DNA of 9,311 bases from JBBSEZ01 sp038239195 (GCA_038239195.1 JBBSEZ010000394.1:1-9311); one strand, 5' to 3'; shown: positions 1 through 6,384, counted from the stretch's first letter. A program made the numbers and translations. Notes: a model not told the origin generated them from the letters alone.

Positions 1-1
1 C

Positions 2-199
2 GAAACGCGGGCCCTGCTGGGAAGCGCCATCGAGCGCTGGCCCGAGGCCCTGCCCCCGCGCGTCCTGCTCGGCCGCGCCTTCTTGCTGGAGGGCGGGCGC
101 CCCGCCGAGGCCGAGCACGCCCTGCGCGAGGTGCTCCGCCTTGCCCCAACGAACGCCGAGGCCCGCCACAACCTGCGACTGCTCGTGGGCGAGCCATAA
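2..199 (+). CDS. C-terminal fragment of a TPR-repeat protein (5' end outside window)
   Basis: The frame from base 2 is open to a TAA at 197-199 and gives 65 residues. The part from about residue 18 to 62 reads as one tetratricopeptide repeat plus a capping helix: a helix with L-G-R-A-F, a turn G-R-P-A-E-A-E, a second helix, then the typical repeat boundary L-A-P-T-N-A-E-A-R-H-N-L. TPR domains are protein-interaction scaffolds, so the function of the whole protein cannot be judged from this piece. The gene runs toward the repeat cluster at 224-325 and converges with the isomerase gene on the other strand. The frame is short and lacks a start because the window cuts it. Confidence 0.8.
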   Translation, partial: ETRALLGSAIERWPEALPPRVLLGRAFLLEGGRPAEAEHALREVLRLAPTNAEARHNLRLLVGEP

Positions 200-223
200 G
201 GCGAGCGGCAGGAAAAAGCCTCC

Positions 224-325
224 CTGTAGGACGGCTCTCCTGAGCCGTCCATGCCCGCAGGACCGTAGGACGGCGCTCCTGACCCATCCATGCCCGCAGA
301 ACGGCTCAAGAGGGCCGTCCTACAG
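224..325. repeat. Cluster of three related hairpin repeat units (REP-like)
   Basis: Three copies of one unit lie in about 100 bases. Copies 226-260 and 265-299 are direct repeats, 32 of 35 bases identical, with a 39-base period. Copy 301-325 is inverted relative to 224-248 and matches its reverse complement at 23 of 25 positions. The first unit is a perfect hairpin: GGACGGCTC (229-237), loop TCCT, GAGCCGTCC (242-250). The other units have decayed stems. The cluster sits just after the TPR stop codon, between convergent genes. The pattern resembles REP-type intergenic elements. It may also stop transcription, but there is no T-tract. No transposase is nearby. Confidence 0.75.
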
Positions 326-350
326 CAAACCAACTCCTGCCCGCTCGCCT

Positions 351-381
351 GAGCGAGGGAGGTGCCGCGCCGCCCTCGCTC
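351..381 (-). terminator. Hairpin downstream of the isomerase gene, possible terminator
   Basis: GAGCGAGGG (351-359) pairs perfectly with CCCTCGCTC (373-381), a 9-base-pair stem with a 13-base loop. It begins 20 bases past the stop codon of the minus-strand isomerase gene. No run of T follows on that strand, so it is not a textbook intrinsic terminator. It could stabilise the 3' end or assist termination. Confidence 0.35.
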
Positions 382-401
382 GCCGCCCAGCGGCTTCGCG
401 A

Positions 402-1277
402 TCATCTCTCCACGTCGCAGATCCGGAACCCCTGGGCCAGCGAAGTCAGCGGGTCCTTGCGCGGGATGAACTCCTGGCCCAGATACCCGCTGTAGCCGGT
501 CGCCACGATGGCGCGCACGATGGCGGGGTAGGTCAGCTCTTGCGTGTCGTCGATCTCGTTGCGCCCGGGGTTGCCGCCCGTGTGGTAGTGGCCGATGTAG
601 TCCTTGTTGTCGCGGAGGGTGCGGATCACGTCCCCCTCCATGATCTGCATGTGATAGATGTCGTAGAGCAGCTTGAAGCGCGGCGAGCCGACCGCCTTGC
701 ACAGCGCGACGCCCCAGGCGGTGCGGTCGTACATGTAATCGCGGTGATCGACCTTGCTGTTCAGGCCCTCCATGATGAGGGTGACCTTCTTGTCCTCGGC
801 GTACTTGAGCACGCGCTTGACGCCGACGGCGCAGTTCTTGAGGCCCTCGTCGTCGGCCATGCCCCGGCGGTTGCCGGACATGCAGATGACGCTGGGCAGC
901 TTCTCGGCGGCGGCGTAGTCGATGCGCTCGCGCAGCTCCTTCTCGATCTTGGCGTGGTTCGCCGGGCGGTTCAGGCCGTTGGCGATGTCGGCCCCGCCGA
1001 TGAGGGCACAGGTCAGGCCGAACGGCTTGATGATCTTGTGCTCGGCCGGCAACAGCAGCTCGATCGACTGATAGCCGATCTTCTTGGCCTCCGCCGCGAG
1101 CTTGGGCAGCGGAATGCGCCCGTAGCACCACCGGCAGACCGACTGCTTGATGTTGCCCCTGGGCTTGGCGGGCTCGGCGGCTCGGGGGCCCGCGGCGCGA
1201 GCGGTCAGCGCTCCCGCCGCCGCCGCGCCGAGGGCGCCCAGGGTTGTGCGGCGGTCCCACAGGTTGTTGCGTTGCAT
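402..1277 (-). CDS. Hydroxypyruvate isomerase-like TIM-barrel protein with Tat signal
   Basis: This is a 291-residue protein of the sugar phosphate isomerase/epimerase (xylose isomerase-like TIM barrel) family, closest in motif pattern to hydroxypyruvate isomerase, which interconverts hydroxypyruvate and tartronate semialdehyde. Residues 8-29 look like a twin-arginine signal: D-R-R-T-T-L-G, an alanine-rich hydrophobic stretch, then A-R-A. Family motifs are L-I-M-E-G-L-N-S (E170), L-L-Y-D-I-Y-H-M-Q (206-211), G-H-Y-H-T-G-G-N-P-G-R-N (229-240) and G-Q-E-F (E269). E170 and E269 match the two catalytic glutamates of E. coli Hyi (142 and 240) in context and spacing. The ATG at 1277 has AAGGA ten bases upstream. 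The gene lies 72 bases after prs on the same strand and could be read through from it. Many planctomycete members of this family carry export signals and act on unknown sugars, so the exact substrate is open. Confidence 0.85.
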   Translation of the reverse strand: MQRNNLWDRRTTLGALGAAAAGALTARAAGPRAAEPAKPRGNIKQSVCRWCYGRIPLPKLAAEAKKIGYQSIELLLPAEHKIIKPFGLTCALIGGADIANGLNRPANHAKIEKELRERIDYAAAEKLPSVICMSGNRRGMADDEGLKNCAVGVKRVLKYAEDKKVTLIMEGLNSKVDHRDYMYDRTAWGVALCKAVGSPRFKLLYDIYHMQIMEGDVIRTLRDNKDYIGHYHTGGNPGRNEIDDTQELTYPAIVRAIVATGYSGYLGQEFIPRKDPLTSLAQGFRICDVER

Positions 1278-1349
1278 GGTGGTCGTGTCCTTGGAGAGAG
1301 GGAGAAACGGAACGCGCCCCCGTGGGGATCGTCAACGAGGACGGCAGGC

Positions 1350-2297
1350 TCACTCGAACAGTTCGCTGACGGACTTGTTCCAGTGAATGCGCTCGATGGC
1401 CTTGGCGAGGAGGGGGGCGACGCTGAGCACGGTCAGGTTCGGCAACTGCTTCTCCGGCTGGATCGGGATGCTGTCGGTCACGACGATGCGGCGGATCGCC
1501 GAGCCGCGCAGCCGCTCGATGGCGGGGCCACACAGCACGCCGTGGGTGGCGCAGGCATAGACCTCTCGCGCCCCGCAGCGCATGGCGACGTTGGCGGCGT
1601 TTACCACGCTGCCCGCGGTCGAGATCATGTCGTCGAAGATGACCGCGACCTTGCCCTCGAGCGAGGCGCCGATGACGTTGGCGACCCGCGTCTCCGTCCC
1701 GCTGCTGCGGCGCTTATCGACGACGGCGATGACCCCGCCGAGCTTCTTCTGGTGGAGCAGCGCCTTCTTGATGCTGCCCTCGTCGGGGCTGAGCACGACG
1801 AAATCTTCGAGCGGCACGTTGGCGCGCACCCACTCGTTGATGACCGGGCCGGCGTGGAGATGATCGACGGGGATGTCGAAGAAGCCCTGGATCTGGGCGG
1901 CGTGCAGGTCGAGGGCGAGGACGCGGTCGGCCCCGCCCACCGAGAGGAGGTCGGCGACGAGCTTGGCGGTGATCGGCACGCGACCCTGGTCCTTGCGGTC
2001 CTGCCGGGCGTAGCCGTAGTAGGGGAGGACCGCCGTCAGCCGTGCCGCGCTGGCCCGCTTGAAGCAGTCCAGGATCACGAGCAGTTCCAGCAAGTTTTCG
2101 TTGACCGGCGGGCAGGTCGGCTGCACGAGGAAGATGTCGCAGCCGCGCACGTCCTCCTCGATGCGCACGGAGATCTCGCCGTCGGGAAAGTTCCCCAGGG
2201 TGATGCGCCCAAGGGTGTCGCCGAGCTGCCGGGCGATCTTCTCGGCGAGGGGGACGTTGGCCCGGCCGCTGAAGACCTTGAGCTTGTGATTGTTCAT
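1350..2297 (-). CDS. prs: Ribose-phosphate pyrophosphokinase (PRPP synthetase)
   Basis: The enzyme makes phosphoribosyl pyrophosphate from ribose 5-phosphate and ATP in the cytosol, for purine, pyrimidine, histidine, tryptophan and NAD synthesis. From the ATG at 2297 the protein has 315 residues, the usual length for class I enzymes. Visible motifs: F-S-G near the N-terminus, F-P-D-G-E (37-41), Y-Y-G-Y-A-R-Q-D-R-K (93-102, ATP-binding region), D-L-H-A-A-Q-I-Q-G-F-F (130-140, family signature), D-K-R-R (194-197), the PRPP-binding loop F-D-D-M-I-S-T-A-G-S (221-230) and the C-terminal S-V-S-E-L-F. The frame is open upstream to a TTG at 2366. That would add 23 residues unlike the family, so the ATG is preferred even though no clear Shine-Dalgarno precedes it. 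A near-consensus promoter lies about 130 bases upstream. Confidence 0.96.
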   Translation of the reverse strand: MNNHKLKVFSGRANVPLAEKIARQLGDTLGRITLGNFPDGEISVRIEEDVRGCDIFLVQPTCPPVNENLLELLVILDCFKRASAARLTAVLPYYGYARQDRKDQGRVPITAKLVADLLSVGGADRVLALDLHAAQIQGFFDIPVDHLHAGPVINEWVRANVPLEDFVVLSPDEGSIKKALLHQKKLGGVIAVVDKRRSSGTETRVANVIGASLEGKVAVIFDDMISTAGSVVNAANVAMRCGAREVYACATHGVLCGPAIERLRGSAIRRIVVTDSIPIQPEKQLPNLTVLSVAPLLAKAIERIHWNKSVSELFE

Positions 2298-2425
2298 GGC
2301 CGGTCGCGCTCGCTCGGAGGGCGGCGATTCCTTCGCCAGGCCCGCAGTGTCCACGTGCGACGCCAATTCCGTTCGCGCCGGCCCCTCTTCCGTCTCCTGC
2401 CGCCCGGGCGGCGATGGGAAACGGA

Positions 2426-2454
2426 ATTATGAAGTGCCGGTGAAGCGTTGTCAA
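2426..2454 (-). promoter_or_regulatory. Sigma70-type promoter for prs
   Basis: On the minus strand, TTGACA (2449-2454) is followed after exactly 17 bases by CATAAT (2426-2431). That is a perfect -35 and a five-of-six -10. The start of transcription would be near 2419, giving a leader of about 120 bases before the prs ATG. The leader contains the 12-base palindrome CCGCCCGGGCGG at 2400-2411. This is the best promoter match I found in the window. Confidence 0.7.
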
Positions 2455-2563
2455 CGGGGCCGCGCGCCGCACGGTGAGCGAAGCATGCGCCCGGGCGTGC
2501 AAACGTCCCCGGTGGCGCTGCTCGCTTCGACGCGATCGACAAGATGATCGGGCCCTCGGGCAC

Positions 2564-2890
2564 TCACACCACCGTCAGGAACACGAGCAGCGCGTGCAGG
2601 TAGACCGCGCCCCCGAGCAGCGCGGGGACGCAACACAGCGCAATCAGAGGGACCGCCGCGCCCGGCCGGCAGCGCGTCATCGCCGCGTAGGCCCCGGCCC
2701 CTCCCAGCAGGAGGCCCGCCGCCGCGAACAGCGCCAGCGCCGCGAGCGAAACGGGGCGCTCCCAGGCCTCCGGCAAGGCCCTGGGCTCCCGGTAGCACGC
2801 CGCCGCGAGGGCCCAGAGCAGCAGCGGGGCCACGACTTGGGAAAGCAGCGCCAGGGCCGGGAGGATCAGGTGCCAGCGCCTTTCCTTCAT
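2564..2890 (-). CDS. Small multi-pass membrane protein, last gene of the tetR cluster
   Basis: This 108-residue protein is almost entirely hydrophobic. Likely membrane segments lie at about 8-32, 47-70 and 78-108; the last is long enough for two passes. A short polar loop (33-46) carries Y-R-E-P-R. I do not recognise a family. The start ATG (2890-2888) overlaps the TGA of the upstream gene as ATGA, which strongly suggests translational coupling and a functional link with that protein. The reading frame continues open upstream through the neighbouring genes, but that extension is the antisense or alternate-frame shadow of clearly coding frames, so the ATG at 2890 is the sensible start. Confidence 0.7.
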   Translation of the reverse strand: MKERRWHLILPALALLSQVVAPLLLWALAAACYREPRALPEAWERPVSLAALALFAAAGLLLGGAGAYAAMTRCRPGAAVPLIALCCVPALLGGAVYLHALLVFLTVV

Positions 2891-3582
2891 GGGGCAGTCC
2901 CCTGAATCTGGAGCTGGTCGTCCCCGAAGCAAAACGCCTCCGACTCCTCGTAGGCCCGCCCCGCATCCAGCTTCCCCAGCGACAGCGCCTCGGCACGCCC
3001 GAGGGCCGCGCGCATCAGCTCGTTGGATTCCGCGAGGGCCTCCCGGATGGTGTGGCCTCGAGCCCAGCGGCGGAGAAAGTAGAAGTAGAAGACGGGCGAC
3101 GCGCTGGCCCCGGGATGGCCGACGTACGCCCTCGCCCCCAGGCCCAGCCAGCGCGGCCCCTGCGTCAGGTCGCGGCAGCCGGTGTTGTACACCAGGCGCA
3201 GCCGGCGTCGCCTTTCCGGGGACAGCTCCTCCACCCAATCGACGTACTTGTTGTTGTGCGCCAGCAAGAAGAGATCGACGGCCTCGTGCTCGGCGAGGGC
3301 CTCGTCCAGCCGCGCCAGGAACGCGCGCTTCTGGTCGTCGGAGCTCGTCTGGGTGAAATACGAAGCGGAGCGGTAATAGCGGTCGAGGTAGGGGCCGGTG
3401 AACGCCTTCGAGCCCCACTTCTGGAACGGCGTGACGTTGTCGCGGATCGCCAGGGCCGCCCTGCCCTCCCCGGTCGAAGGAAGGCCCTTGTCCCAGACGG
3501 GGCGCTCGGTGAGGGCGACGACGGCCCCATAGGCGAGACCGGTCAACAAGACCGCGCTCAGCGCTGCGTACGAGCGTTTCAC
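2887..3582 (-). CDS. Membrane-anchored protein of unknown family, possible His/Cys peptidase-like fold
   Basis: This 231-residue protein starts at a GTG (3582) with the strong Shine-Dalgarno GGGAGGG just upstream. Residues 5-24 form a signal or anchor segment after M-K-R-S. The rest should lie outside the cytoplasm. The core has a hydrophobic strand ending in histidine, D-L-F-L-L-A-H-N-N (H109), then about 20 residues later a second strand ending in cysteine, L-R-L-V-Y-N-T-G-C (C136), then G-A-R-A-Y-V-G-H-P-G (150-158). A strand-His and strand-Cys order is the pattern of clan CD cysteine peptidases (caspase, gingipain, CHAT). The 27-residue spacing is shorter than in the known ones, so this is inference and not an assignment. 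It lies 21 bases after the esterase stop and overlaps the membrane protein by four bases. Confidence 0.75.
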   Translation of the reverse strand: MKRSYAALSAVLLTGLAYGAVVALTERPVWDKGLPSTGEGRAALAIRDNVTPFQKWGSKAFTGPYLDRYYRSASYFTQTSSDDQKRAFLARLDEALAEHEAVDLFLLAHNNKYVDWVEELSPERRRRLRLVYNTGCRDLTQGPRWLGLGARAYVGHPGASASPVFYFYFLRRWARGHTIREALAESNELMRAALGRAEALSLGKLDAGRAYEESEAFCFGDDQLQIQGTAP

Positions 3583-3603
3583 GTGCCCTCCCCTCGCGCC
3601 CGC

Positions 3604-4422
3604 TCAACGCCGCGGGTGTGACTCGAAGAACCTCCAGATGCGCTCGTTGATCCCTTCCTTGGCCGCCCAGAAATGATTGTGCCCCGGGAGCTCCACGTAT
3701 TCCACTGGGTGCCCCCACTTCTGGTAGGCGTCGCGCGTCTTGCGCCCCTCTTCCACCCCGACGATCGAGTCCTTGTCCCCATGCACGACCAGCACGGCAT
3801 ACTTGTTCTTGACGTGGATGCCGGAGAGGCCCAACAGGCCGATGCCTCCAGAGTGGGCCGCGATGGCCGCGATCCGGTCGGACCGCTGCGACGCGATCAC
3901 GTGCGCGAAGTACGCCCCATTGGACGTCCCGAGCAAGTAGACGCGCCCCCGGTCGATGTTGTACTGAGAGGTAAGGCGCTCGTAGAGCCCGTCGAAGAAC
4001 GCCAGATCGTCCCTGGCCCATTCGACCACCAGCGGCCAGAACGCGCCGGTCGCATTGGGGTAGACCAGGACGAAGCCCTTGTCCTCCGCCAACCGATCGA
4101 GCTGGGAGTAGCGGGGCATCAAGTCCTTGCTGTCGCCCAGCCCGTGAAAGGCGAAGACCAGCGCGACCGGCAGCTCCTTGCCGGCCGAGCGGGGAACGAC
4201 GAGGCGGTAGGCCCGCTGTTTGCCGCCCACCTCGATGCGCTCGTCCGCGAAGGTGCCGATCTTGCCTCCGGCCCGGCCTGGCGAGGGCATCGGCGGCGCC
4301 GAGGGAGGCGAGCTTCCGTTTCCCGCGCAGCCCAGCACGAGGGCGACGAGGAGCAGCAACGCGGATCTGGTTGTGTCCGGCCGTGGGCCGGGCAGGCGCG
4401 TTCGTTGCGCGACGAATGACAT
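3604..4422 (-). CDS. Lipoprotein esterase, alpha/beta hydrolase of the LpqC/PHB-depolymerase type
   Basis: This is a 272-residue secreted hydrolase. A long basic N-terminus is followed by a hydrophobic core (21-30) and the lipobox V-L-G-C with C32 as the likely lipidated residue, then a proline/serine-rich linker (35-52). The catalytic domain shows F-A-F-H-G-L-G-D (oxyanion region, 90-97), V-Y-P-N (120-123), the nucleophile elbow G-T-S-N-G (S167), H-G-D-K-D (acid probably D218) and G-H-N-H-F-W (H248 or H250 as catalytic base). This order matches the polyhydroxybutyrate depolymerase/feruloyl esterase group (COG3509-like). The substrate is an ester of unknown kind, acted on at the cell envelope. 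The gene begins 36 bases after the TetR stop with no clear Shine-Dalgarno, so it probably relies on read-through from the regulator. Confidence 0.85.
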   Translation of the reverse strand: MSFVAQRTRLPGPRPDTTRSALLLLVALVLGCAGNGSSPPSAPPMPSPGRAGGKIGTFADERIEVGGKQRAYRLVVPRSAGKELPVALVFAFHGLGDSKDLMPRYSQLDRLAEDKGFVLVYPNATGAFWPLVVEWARDDLAFFDGLYERLTSQYNIDRGRVYLLGTSNGAYFAHVIASQRSDRIAAIAAHSGGIGLLGLSGIHVKNKYAVLVVHGDKDSIVGVEEGRKTRDAYQKWGHPVEYVELPGHNHFWAAKEGINERIWRFFESHPRR

Positions 4423-4458
4423 GAGCCAACCCGATTCTCAGTCCGGCGCGCGCCCCGG

Positions 4459-5076
4459 TCAGTTCGCCGCGCTGGCCCACCTTTGCCCCACGCGCGCTGC
4501 GGTCCGTGGCCGGGCGTGTCCCACCAGCAGCCCCTCGACGAGGCGCTCCGGGAGGTCGTCCGGCCGCTCCTTCGCGCCAAAGCGCACGATGGCCCGGAGC
4601 CCGCCGAGCAGCATTAGCGTCGCCGTGTCCCAGTCGTCGATGAAAAACTCCCCCACTTTCTCCGCTGTCTCGAAGACCGAGCGCACCAGCGCCATCGTCT
4701 CCTCGCGCGTCTTCCGCCAGGGGAGCTCCCGATCCGGGCGCTGCATCACCTCGGCGTGCTGGATCAGGTCGAACAGATGGGGATGGTCCCCAAAGTAGCC
4801 CAGCAGCGCCCGCACGATCGCCACGAGTTGCGCCCGCGGCCCCCCCGCCTGCTCCGCCTCGGCGCGCAGCCGACTGCTCAGCCCAGCCCCTGCCCGCACC
4901 AGCAACGCCACGTAGAGCTCTTCCTTGTCCTCGAAGTAGCGGTAGAGCGTCCCCTTGCCCACCTCGGCCAGGGCGGCGACGTCCTCCATGCGGGCCTCGT
5001 GGAAGCGGTGGGTCGCAAACAGGCGGGCGGCGGCGGCGAGGATTTTTTCGGCCTGGAGGGATGTTTTCGTTCGCAC
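4459..5076 (-). CDS. TetR/AcrR-family transcriptional regulator
   Basis: This 205-residue protein has a TetR-type DNA-binding domain at residues 8-54: K-I-L-A-A-A-A-R-L-F-A-T-H-R-F, then a helix-turn-helix M-E-D-V-A-A-L-A-E-V-G-K-G-T-L-Y-R-Y-F-E-D-K-E-E-L. The C-terminal part (about 60-195) is the variable ligand-binding and dimer domain, and its ligand cannot be read. The start is GTG at 5076. The frame is closed upstream by a TAA, and no ATG or other start fits between. It is the first gene of the cluster with the esterase, the His/Cys protein and the membrane protein, all on one strand with gaps of 36 and 21 bases and a four-base overlap. A palindrome in its own promoter suggests it represses its own cluster. 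Confidence 0.93.
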   Translation of the reverse strand: MRTKTSLQAEKILAAAARLFATHRFHEARMEDVAALAEVGKGTLYRYFEDKEELYVALLVRAGAGLSSRLRAEAEQAGGPRAQLVAIVRALLGYFGDHPHLFDLIQHAEVMQRPDRELPWRKTREETMALVRSVFETAEKVGEFFIDDWDTATLMLLGGLRAIVRFGAKERPDDLPERLVEGLLVGHARPRTAARVGQRWASAAN

Positions 5077-5129
5077 GAGAAGAACCTGTCGGGAATGGAT
5101 TGACGCCCGCGCGGCACCGGCTTAATGTG

Positions 5130-5147
5130 GGACGGACTGGTCCGTCC
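5130..5147. promoter_or_regulatory. Perfect palindrome, candidate TetR operator
   Basis: GGACGGAC-TG-GTCCGTCC has two perfect 8-base arms around a 2-base centre. It lies 54 bases upstream of the regulator's GTG and begins two bases after the predicted -10, so it covers the predicted transcription start. Size, symmetry and place suit a TetR-family operator. A caution: bases 5126-5135 plus the right arm resemble the hairpin repeat unit at 225-250, so this may instead be a shortened member of that repeat family. Confidence 0.5.
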
Positions 5148-5149
5148 GA

Positions 5150-5178
5150 ATTCTAGGGCGTTGCAGTCGTCCGAACAA
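5150..5178 (-). promoter_or_regulatory. Predicted promoter of the tetR cluster
   Basis: On the minus strand TTGTTC (5173-5178) is followed after 17 bases by TAGAAT (5150-5155). The -10 matches the consensus at five of six positions, the -35 only at three of six. Spacing is ideal and the palindrome at 5130-5147 falls on the expected start site. Confidence 0.4.
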
Positions 5179-5207
5179 GCGAAATCCACGAGCGGGGAGA
5201 TTGACGG

Positions 5208-5933
5208 ATGCCGATGACGATCAACGGCGTGGGCACGGGCGTCGTGAAGGCGCGCGGCGACGTCGGCTTCGGCAGCTACGACGCGATGGAATGTTTCGTC
5301 GTGCTGTTCATGCCGATCGTTCCCTACTCCGCCATTCACACCTTCGACTGGAACGGCGAGAACTACCGCCGCATCCCCATCGCCTGGTCGCCCGGCCTGG
5401 TCTTCCAGGCCTACCTCCAGGCCTGGCGCTGGGCCTTCCTCCTCGGCGGGATCGTGGCGCTCGGCATCTGCGCCTTTGAAGGCCTGATGGTGGGCGCGGT
5501 CATTTCTCTGTTCCCGCTCGCCCTGTTCGGCCTGATGACCTGGCTGCTGCGGGCCTCGAGCCGGCGGACGTGCAACATTCGCCGCCTGATCGGGCCCTAC
5601 CCGCTCGGCTCCTGCGACCCCGCGCAGCTCGTCGGCGAAGCGCAGAACGCCTTCCACAGAAACCCGCAGCGGGCGTATGGCGCGCCGACCTTCGCCGAGG
5701 CCGTGGTGGTCATGCTGGGCCAGGGCCGCTTCTCCACCGCCATGTGGGCGGCTCGCCTCTCGACGGTGTTCGAGGCCCCGTCGCGCGGCGAGGAGCTGAC
5801 GGACGAAGTCCTCGGCCACCCCGACGTTCAGACAGCGCTGGAGGAGGTGCGCCGCAATCCTGGCTGCTGGGCGGAGGTCATGCTCTCGCCCGAAGAGAGA
5901 GCGCCGCCCGCGCCCGAACCGGAGAGCTACTGA
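5208..5933 (+). CDS. Membrane protein of unknown function
   Basis: This 241-residue protein is preceded by GGGGAG (5194-5199), eight bases before the ATG, which supports this start; a second ATG two codons on is possible. The N-terminus (4-48) has the pattern I-N-G-V-G-T-G, then G-S-Y-D-A-M-E and a hydrophobic stretch with M-P-I-V-P. It resembles a short N-terminal module seen in many uncharacterised bacterial proteins (known-family recollection, not searched). Two membrane helices follow at about 72-91 and 93-115, with a basic stretch R-A-S-S-R-R after them, suggesting a cytoplasmic C-terminal domain. That domain (about 120-241) is soluble, has no motif I recognise and ends in a proline/glutamate-rich tail. 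The gene is divergent from the TetR gene and may share its control region. Confidence 0.85.
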   Translation: MPMTINGVGTGVVKARGDVGFGSYDAMECFVVLFMPIVPYSAIHTFDWNGENYRRIPIAWSPGLVFQAYLQAWRWAFLLGGIVALGICAFEGLMVGAVISLFPLALFGLMTWLLRASSRRTCNIRRLIGPYPLGSCDPAQLVGEAQNAFHRNPQRAYGAPTFAEAVVVMLGQGRFSTAMWAARLSTVFEAPSRGEELTDEVLGHPDVQTALEEVRRNPGCWAEVMLSPEERAPPAPEPESY

Positions 5934-5963
5934 CTTCCACGCCCTCACGGCGACTTGACGCGC

Positions 5964-6005
5964 GAAATCCCGGTTGCCGTGCTGGGCAACCGCCCTATCC
6001 GCCAT
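5964..6005. repeat. Dispersed intergenic repeat, copy A
   Basis: This stretch aligns with 7733-7775 at about 35 of 43 positions with one single-base gap. Both begin GAAATCCC and end with CGCCC, one variable base, then ATCCGCCAT. Within both copies GGGC and GCCC flank a four-base loop (AACC here, CGTC in the other). Three of the seven substitutions fall in that loop, which hints at a conserved small hairpin. This copy lies between two convergent genes. Confidence 0.5.
5971..5992. terminator. Hairpin between convergent genes, possible terminator
   Basis: CGGTTGCC (5971-5978) pairs perfectly with GGCAACCG (5985-5992) around a six-base loop, 37 bases after the stop of the membrane protein gene. 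No T-tract follows on either strand. The related repeat at 7733-7775 does not keep this longer stem, so it may be chance within the repeat. Confidence 0.3.
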
Positions 6006-6058
6006 CGCCGGCCTTGCGACCGAGGGCCACCGTGCAGCGCCGGGCTCGGGCAGCCTCC

Positions 6059-6328
6059 TCACTCTACTCCCGACCCTGCTGGCGCAGCGCCTGCCGGCGT
6101 GGTCGGCGGCAACTCTTCGACGCGGACAACGTGCAGGAGCGAGCAGTGCTCCACGCGCTCCAAGACGTTGGTGGCCGGGTCTGGTTTGAGCCCGATGTCC
6201 ACGCGCTGCCTCAACACGAGCACCAGGTCCGGGTGGTAGATGTCGTAGGTCTGGCCGTCCGTCAGGTGAATCCTCAGCGGCACGAACGGTCGAACTCGTA
6301 ATAACTCCATCAGTTCTTCCGCTCGCAT
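6059..6328 (-). CDS. Small conserved hypothetical protein
   Basis: From the ATG at 6328 the protein has 89 residues, with GGAG five bases upstream. A TTG seven codons further up is less likely. The N-terminal half follows a pattern that I recall from many short planctomycete proteins: M-R-A-E-E-L, R-P-F-V-P-L-R-I-H-L-T-D-G (14-26), Y-H-P-D-L-V-L-V (32-39), and near the end C-S-L-L-H-V-V-R-V-E-E-L (62-73). The order suggests a small beta-rich fold. The tail (74-89) is proline/alanine-rich and probably disordered. The function is unknown. It follows the amidinotransferase gene by 56 bases on the same strand and may be co-transcribed with it. Confidence 0.8.
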   Translation of the reverse strand: MRAEELMELLRVRPFVPLRIHLTDGQTYDIYHPDLVLVLRQRVDIGLKPDPATNVLERVEHCSLLHVVRVEELPPTTPAGAAPAGSGVE

Positions 6329-6384
6329 AACTGCTCCGGAGCAAGTCAACGGCTGATGAATATCCCCCTTCGTCTCTGCGGCGC

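Noticed and set aside
224..325. CRISPR array
   Set aside because: The copies are imperfect, one is inverted, there are no uniform spacers and no cas gene is present.
2298..2366. TTG start giving PRPP synthetase 23 more residues
   Set aside because: The added residues do not resemble the family, and the ATG at 2297 gives the usual 315 residues and the typical N-terminus.
141..2432. Long plus-strand open frame of 763 codons
   Set aside because: It lies antisense to the isomerase and prs genes, has repetitive Arg/Asp/Gly/Val-rich composition, and results from the GC bias at third positions of the real genes.
3052..4419. Plus-strand open frames opposite the esterase and His/Cys genes
   Set aside because: Low-complexity antisense translations with no motif or ribosome binding site.
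2564..4480. Minus-strand open frame of 638 codons
   Set aside because: Only its last 108 codons, from ATG 2890, look like a protein. The rest is an alternate-frame shadow of the esterase and the His/Cys protein, which have clear motifs.
4878..6344. Minus-strand open frame of 488 codons across the TetR promoter region
   Set aside because: It is antisense to the membrane protein at 5208-5933 and out of frame with the TetR gene; no motifs.
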